Part shown: positions 57,975-64,000 of the stretch, one piece after another
How positions within the stretch are numbered: the first letter of the stretch is position 1
Layout of the letters: each line of letters opens with the position of its first letter
Assembly (NCBI GenBank): GCA_018287875.1
Contig: JAGVVL010000001.1
Coordinates: 5,084,001 to 5,148,000 of the forward strand
DNA length: 64,000 nucleotides
Direction of reading: 5' to 3'
DNA from: Nigrospora sphaerica
Taxonomy: Eukaryota > Ascomycota > Sordariomycetes > Amphisphaeriales > Apiosporaceae
Made by a program: the position numbers and the translations under genes
The notes under the pieces: model-generated
Databases searched by the model: none
Seen by the model: only the letters and a program-made list of their open reading frames with translations
What the model was told of the DNA's origin: nothing

Positions 57975-59838
57975 ATGTTGTCCCCATCACTCGCCATGGC
58001 CCCAATCCCGGGGAACTCCAACCACGAGGGTCTCCGTAACTCGGAAAGAAGCGACCCTTCGATCAAGAGCATCGCCCCGCCCGTGGGCTTGAATACAGAC
58101 CCCAAACTGGATCGGAAACTGCTTTGGAAGCGCGACCTCGTACTCGTACCTATCATGGGGTTGCTTTAAATGGCCCTGTTTGTGGATAGGACGAACATCG
58201 CGAATGCCCGTGCGTTAGGAATCGGATCACCTGCGGGGTTGGAGAGTTCCCTGGGCATGCCAAACAATGCTTACAATATTACTCTTGTAAGGGCTCCTGA
58301 CAAGTTTGCTCCCAGTCCTCTCTGCCAACCATTACTCTCGGAACAAGCCTGCAGTTACCCTGGAGTGTCCTACAAGGATGGTGCTTACTCCTGCCCATAT
58401 CAGATGATCTTCTACGTCCCATTCCTTCTCGCCGAAGTACCGGCCAACCTGGTCTTGAATATGAACAAAATACGCCCGGGAGTCTTGCTCGGCGGGCAAA
58501 TGTTCCTGCTGGGTACGTGCCCATCCTTTGACCCGCCTTGCTTCACCGTGTCTGCGGTTTTCACCTGACGGTAACCAAAGTAGGTATATTGGGAATGTTC
58601 CAGGGCCTGGCCTGGAGTTATGGCGGCCTTCTCGCGGTTCGCTTCCTCATGGGTATCTTTGAGGCTTCACTCCCGCCAGGCGCCACGTACATGATTTCGA
58701 TGTATTATACCAAGAGTGAGGCGGCGATGCGCTTCGCTTGGTGCATTAACTTCGCACTTGCTGGGCCAATATTCTCCGGTCTGCTCGCCTACGCAATACA
58801 GCGTCTCAAGGGCACTGGTGGCTACCCGGGATGGCGATGGGTGTTCATAATCGAGGGATGTAGGTCAGTTTCAAATATTGGTTCATGTCTCGCACTGATA
58901 CGTAAGAACAGTAATGACAGTTGCTATCTCGCCGCTGGTCCTCTTCTTTTGCCCCAATTTGCCATCGCGGGCCCAAACCTGGTTCCTGGAAAGCCACGAA
59001 CGCGAGCGTCTCCTTCTGCAGCTCGAGGCCTCGAGGGCGCTGAAGGCAAAGGCTCCGCGGCTGAAGGCGTCTCTCTCTGGACGATCCTCGTCGACTGGCG
59101 TATACATCTGTTTGCCATGTGCTTCTTTTGCTGCGATATCACCGCTGCCTCCTTAGCGTCCTTTTCTCCCACCATATTGACTGAGCTCGGCTGGACCAAC
59201 ACCATCGCCCAGCTCATGACCATGCCTGTCTGGGCTTCCGGCATTCTGGCCTGCTTCGCCTTGACGTGAAATTCATCTAATAAAAATTTCCGGGCGCCAT
59301 TTGTATTGGGCAGTATAAGCTGCCAGCTCATTGGCTGGATCATCATGTACATATTCGTACCGCAAGCTGGCGTCCGCTATATGGCACTTTTCGTACGCCG
59401 CGGGTTCCACCTTCTCCACGGTCTTCAAGCCCACCCTGAGGAAACTACCGGGCGCATAATGGTCGGGAGTCTCGTTGCTGACAAGGAGCCCTGCAGTTTA
59501 TGTCGATCGGCACGTTTCCTCAAATGGCGGTTCTTTTTGGCTGGCTGTCCGCCAATCTCCGGGGCAGGAAATATCTCGCCGTCGGTATGGCGTGGATGGC
59601 CGGCTTCGGAAACTGCGTAAACTTTGTCTCAATTGGTGTTTTCGTCAAAGGGGAGGCCCCGAGGTACATCACAGGATTCACCATTGGCCTGGGATTCACG
59701 ACTTGTGGTTTCTTGCTCGTCTCCCTGGGCTGCATGTTATTGGCGCACCGGAACCGGAAGCGAGAGGCTGTAAGAGCACAGATGACGGATGTTGAAAAGG
59801 AAAGATATGACGAGCTGTATTTCAGGTTTTCGTTGTAA
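57975..59838 (+). pseudogene. Broken MFS transporter, anion:cation symporter family (Dal5/Tna1-like)
   Basis: The intact relatives are 12-TM plasma-membrane carriers of allantoate, nicotinate and similar organic anions. Reconstructed exon order: 57975-58286, 58404-58512, 58584-58859, 58912-59392, 59497-59838; all four introns keep good donors and acceptors. Family motifs: DRTNIANARALG, LMGIFEASLPPGATY, GWRWVFIIEG (as PGWRWVFII) and GRKYLAVG. Three lesions: a TAA at 58167-58169 within the first TM helix (between GLL and MALFVDRTN), a frameshift explained exactly by one extra CT in a (CT)4 tract at 59071-59078, and an in-frame TGA at 59267-59269. Conserved splice sites and long open frames suggest recent loss. 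A sequencing error could explain the CT slip but hardly all three. Confidence 0.85.
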
Positions 59839-62304
59839 ACATTGTATTCGTAAGGCCGCTGTAATACCGCCGGAGGCCCATAGGCTCACATGGGTTGCAA
59901 GCTGGTATCGGGGTCTCGCCACACACCAGCTACAGTATCATTGGTAGGAAACATCGAATAACTTGAAATCATGCCTTTGGCTGTCCCTTAAAATTCAGGC
60001 AGCAGTTTGTAAATTACATATCTGTACGCTGGAAAAATGAGCATACTGAAGCTACCTTTCACATCTCGTCTGGGGTACATAGGACAACAGAATACCTAAG
60101 CAAGTAAAACATGATATGTCAGGTAGATGAGGCCAGCCACTTCATCTGAAGGGGCAGCCGATAATCTTCTTTCTTTTTCTGGCTTGAAGGCATATGGAGA
60201 CAGTTTTGGCAAGTGGGTTACGTGCCTCTTCCATGAGCCCTGACCTGGGCATGACTGGAATCGATGGATCCCGAAACTTCCAATAGCACCAACCAACGTC
60301 GACCCCTCCTCCGAGGCGTTCCCGGGAAGTCAACGCCCCGATTTGCCTACCTAAGCCTGTGAAGCGGCCTATTATTTGGCCTATTTGCTCCCGATGGGGG
60401 AAGAATGTTACTCTTGAGCTACCCTAATATTGCTGCAAGGCATCCACGCGCTTACTTTGCTTATGACACGTTGAGGGCCCCTTGTTGGGCGTGCCTATCA
60501 TCCAGACGTTGTACCTCATACTGGACTAACATTAATAACATCGCAAACGCATCATTTGTTGTTCCAGGTTCAGGCAAGGTGAGTATGCCAAGGGAATAAT
60601 CACTGGCTCTTACCCGCCTGCTTTGTTCGAAATGCGTACAACCGGGTGGGGGGCCAAAGTCGTATGTGACTGGGCGACTGCCTCAATTGATATCTCATCG
60701 AGACTGTGTCGTTTTATGCCGGCATCTATCTGCCTTCAATTTCCAGACAAAGTCCAAGAAGTTCTCCTGCTTCTGATGGATCCGGCTGCTTCCCTTTGCT
60801 GTCCCTAATCCATCCACTTCTTTGGCCTGCGCCTTCCTCGAACTGAGGTAGTAATGACGCGTTCTGTCCCAACACTGAGGGGCAAGCCGCATATGGAAAG
60901 AGCAGATAGCAAATCCGAACTCCCAAATGTGTGCAGATTCTTCTCGGAGTCATTCTTCTCCAGCATAACGCATGCATGTGGATGGCCTCGGTTGGTTTCC
61001 TGCTGCCTCGCTTATGAGCAATACGTTGCCCTTGCCAAGTTCTCCTAGGTCTGCCTTCCAGTCTCGTATCAGAGCGGGTGCTGGACTCCATGATCACTTT
61101 TACCTGTCCCCACCAGTGGGCTCCTTCCTCACCTTTACCAAAGCCCTCACAGTCTTTCATCCCAATCCCTCACCCGGTCCGCACCCGCTCTTCCACCTTA
61201 CCCTCCAACACCCTACCCGCCCTCTGCCTCTTCGCCTTTCGTCTGAGGCAGGTTTCTCCCCATCAATTGTGACTTCTTCAGATCATTCGCGTTACGGCCC
61301 CCAGGCCATTGCCTGTCTTCTCTCTCTCCAATCTGCCTCGGTCACCACTAGGCAGCTCGCAGGGCACACCAAAGCACCGCTGCTGTAACGTCTAAAGGCA
61401 AGTGACATGCCCCCTCCCACTTCCAGTGATATTCGAACAACGCTACACGAAATAATTGCCGTGTATCCACTTACATTCTTTGATTTGATGTTCCCCTCCG
61501 CTGTTCCCTCGATGCACATTGACATGTCCTTCTGCTGCGCCGCTGCGTTTCCCAGCCCAGCTAGTCGGGAGAATGCATGACTGACCACCCAATATCTTGT
61601 GCACAGAAATACCGGATTGAATACAGACAGCTACGCTGCGGCAACCCTCGTAAGGGGCTTTCAACAGACGTGTCGAGGGAAACGACCCAAGATAGTCTCC
61701 TCGACGACCTGCCCCCTAGGTCCGCATTTGTTGAAAAGATTGTCAACACACCCCAACGACACCACCAATCCACCCGAGGCCGTGGTAATTAACTGTCTGT
61801 GGCCTAGCCAATTGGTTTGCTAATTACTTCATAGCATTTGGAACTTTTCTCTGCCACTGCAGCACCTCTTGCCCTCAAGCATCATAACCCACAGAGACAC
61901 TGCCAACTCCATACAAACCACTTCACCCCAGAGATCCATGTCTAGAGCCAAGTCAACAGGTATCTTTCTGTGAGCTCCCTGCACCGTACTCTGGTAAGTG
62001 TATCTGAATGTATTGTCTTGGCTTCCTCCTTGCTCCCTAAAAGGGTGACTGTTCCGTCCCATCTTGATCAAATTCTATTCCACGTTCCCCACGTGCAGAC
62101 TCCATACTAACCAATGTCAGGACACCAGAGGATCTGCCACAGAATTCTGTCCAAACTCGGCATTACGAAAAGTCAGCCCCGGCTCCATCAGACTCAACCC
62201 CACTCATCCATTGGGCTTGATATACATCTCAGGTCAGTCCCCCACTAACGATCAGTAACACTAACAGGCATCTACGTGATCACTAACATTGAGATAGGCA
62301 CGAA
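59839..62304. other. Upstream region of the zinc-finger gene
   Basis: About 2.5 kb. The first 300 nt are AT-rich flank of the pseudogene. A pyrimidine-rich tract (about 61,090-61,350) may be promoter or leader of the downstream gene. No gene is supported. Confidence 0.45.
62233..62297 (+). other. Probable 5'-leader intron of the zinc-finger gene
   Basis: A GTCAGT donor after TCAG and a GATAG acceptor 7 nt before the start codon, with three CACTAAC-type branch sequences between them. It is inferred from splice signals only. Confidence 0.4.
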
Positions 62305-63978
62305 ATGTCAGTCGAAACCCCAGTCGTGGAAGTGGTGACTGAGTTAAATGCAATGGAGTTTGACGAGAGCTTCGAGGAGCACGACCAAGAAACTGCCACC
62401 GCCGTTAGCGTTGATGCAGAGGACAGGAGCACCCAGATACCTCTCATATGCCTGCTCTGCCCGAAGAGCTCGAAATTCTCGGATATTTCGCATCTTCTAA
62501 CACATCTATCGTCCAAAGGCCATTTGGCCAACAAGTTCCGGCTGGACATTGCGAAAGGTGCGGATGAAGCAGCCTCGACCAAGTTGGAGGAATTCCAAGC
62601 TTGGTATGATCAACACGGCATTCAGGAACTGCTTCGCGCCCGCAACGAGTCTCGAACGCAAAAGCAGAGCCGCATGAGCCGCGCAAAACCAAGCAAATTT
62701 CTCAGCGGAAAGACTGGCGGTGTTGCCAAAGCCAAGCATAGCAGCCGAGTGAGTCCAACAGGTCCCCTGATGCGTGCTGCATCGACACGATGAGATCAAA
62801 TTCGGGATAAACTTACATTTGGGTGATTGGCACAGGGAACACATGGCATTTCCAGATCAACAAGTCAGCTTGAGAAAACCAAGACCGAAGATGTCAAAGA
62901 TGAACCCGACGAGGATGCCGATTCAGTCTCTGAGATTGCGAGCTTCTCCCTTGAACAGCATTTCTACCCTTGGGAAAGCGATGCTCACGGGTTGGACCTG
63001 CCCCTGTATCATTCAATGCCTGGCCACCCTCAATATTATCAACACCAATCAATCAACCATCTGGCCAATCACCCGAAGTTCCGAGAAAGCACCGAGAGCG
63101 ACGAGTTCGAAGCAGTCGCTGCAAAATCGCAAGAAGATGAGGTTTCTTCTGTCTATGGCGACCTCAAGCTTGAATCGGCCGGCGGCAGCAGCGCCCTCCC
63201 CTCAGACATTACCATGGAGACTACGGCGATGGGAAGTCCAGAATCAGCCACTGCTGAGGAGGCTCACAATGCCAAGTTCAGAAAGGGAGAATGGCTCGAA
63301 GGTATGGAGGTCTTCGACTCGGCATCTACGGAAGCTCGAAGAAAAAGAAACCAGCGGAAGGACCCAGCAATTTTGCAGAAGATGTTACAAAGCTCTTTGC
63401 TTGTGGAGCAAATTGAGACCGTAACAGACCTCAACTTCGTTCTGCACAAAGAGCGAAATGTTTACGATGAGCCGTCCATTGACGGAAGCGAGGTAGGAAC
63501 CAGAATACTTGGGCTACTGGCCGCATCACCAAGAACTGACTCTGGTAAATACAGGACGAGGACGTTCGCCGAGGGTCCGCTAAGAAGATGAAAACCAGAG
63601 GCACGCGAGCCTCTCGAGGCGGCATGGGCAAGCCCCGCGGCAGGCCCACCAAGACCGAGCGAAGCGTAAACGGGAACTTCGAACCAATTTCTAGCAACCG
63701 CGAAGGACGCAGAGGCCGTGGCCCAACGCGGGGTCGGCGCAGCAAACGTGCTTCTTCCAGAGAAGAGAGTCCTCGCCCAACTGCTTCGGTTCCTCGACTT
63801 AGGCGTTCGGATCGGATTCATGCTAAAGGGAGTCACCAGGAGGATGTGTTCAGAGACTCGGAACCTCCGGCTCGAGGTGAGGGTTCGATGTCCCTCACTC
63901 TTGTGGCACAGAGACTCAATCAGCTCTAACCCTCTCGTGGCAGGCCCGAACGGGGACGTTATGAGCCAGCGGCGGTAG
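62305..63978 (+). CDS. Nuclear-type protein with matrin/U1-like zinc finger and AT-hook
   Basis: Function unknown; composition suggests a DNA- or RNA-associated nuclear protein. Exons: 62305-62748, 62836-63492, 63555-63876, 63944-63978; 485 aa, phases consistent. Near the N-terminus is a C2H2 finger of the matrin/U1 kind: Cys49, Cys52, His67, His73 (CLLC...HLSSKGHLANK). The middle is acidic and Ser-rich. The C-terminal third is strongly basic, with an AT-hook-like KPRGRPTK and further RGRG/RGRRSKR clusters. The last intron (63877-63943, GTGAGG...CTAAC...CAG) is inferred; reading through it instead gives a different tail ending at 63927. The start Met follows a probable leader intron. I do not recognise a named orthologue. 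Confidence 0.82.
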
Positions 63979-64000
63979 GTTGAAAACATTGATGTGGTCA

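Noticed and set aside
59257..59330. Intron that would remove the TGA at 59267 of the MFS gene
   Set aside because: A GTGAAA...GGCAG pair exists, but removing it would delete the conserved FRAPFVLGS stretch that begins the next membrane helix, so a nonsense codon is the better reading.
1..64000. CRISPR array, rRNA genes, intact transposon or biosynthetic megasynthase
   Set aside because: No regularly spaced repeats with unique spacers, no rRNA-like blocks, no transposase or reverse transcriptase motifs and no PKS/NRPS domains were seen; CRISPR is not expected in a fungal genome.

Overview
The window is nuclear DNA from a filamentous ascomycete, most likely a sordariomycete and probably Hypocreales. 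This is inferred from GC-rich coding sequence, short introns (about 50-160 nt) with GTAAGT-like donors and CTAAC/CTGAC branch sites, full matches to fungal housekeeping genes, and frequent TACC/GGTA repeats between genes. No database search was possible. Splice junctions were worked out by hand from splice signals, reading phase and known family sequence.

Layout. 1-4.2 kb: 3' part of a Sgs1/BLM-type RecQ helicase (+), cut by the window edge. 5.0-5.9 kb: proteasome subunit beta7 (PRE4, -). 5.9-14.8 kb: an unusually long stretch with no supportable gene. 14.8-16.3 kb: three-RRM RNA-binding protein of the Csx1/Nam8 type (+). 18.0-20.1 kb: STE20/GCK-type kinase (-). 22.3-23.7 kb: mitochondrial NAD-isocitrate dehydrogenase subunit 1 (-), divergent from a 4-coumarate-CoA-ligase-like enzyme with a peroxisomal AKL tail (25.1-27.0 kb, +). 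27.3-28.9 kb: an unrecognised multi-exon gene with a G-patch-like segment. 29.4-32.0 kb: the divergent pair BUD23 (-) and SVP26 (+). 33.4-38.5 kb: full-size ABC-A transporter (+). 38.7-39.5 kb: unknown multispanning membrane protein (-). 39.5-40.7 kb: non-coding, with a weak LTR-like relic.

40.7-51.5 kb holds a set of accessory metabolic genes: an NCS1 nucleobase/allantoin-type permease (-), a GMC-family FAD oxidoreductase (+), an aldehyde dehydrogenase (+) and a Zn(II)2Cys6 regulator (-). Uptake, alcohol oxidation, aldehyde oxidation and a local regulator together suggest a small catabolic cluster; the substrate cannot be read from sequence. Farther right are a salicylate-hydroxylase-like FAD monooxygenase (54.5-56.0 kb) and a Dal5/Tna1-type MFS carrier (58.0-59.8 kb) broken by two nonsense codons and a CT-repeat frameshift. 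The window ends with a nuclear-looking protein carrying a matrin/U1-type zinc finger and an AT-hook (62.3-64.0 kb).

The left half is mostly conserved housekeeping genes (DNA repair, proteasome, RNA binding, kinase, TCA cycle, rRNA methylation, ER-Golgi traffic). The right half is mostly accessory metabolism with gene decay. I found no CRISPR array, tRNA, rRNA or intact transposon, and no clearly novel multi-gene system; the best unexplained items are the 27.7-28.9 kb gene, the 8.9 kb gene-free stretch and the permease/oxidase/dehydrogenase/regulator group.
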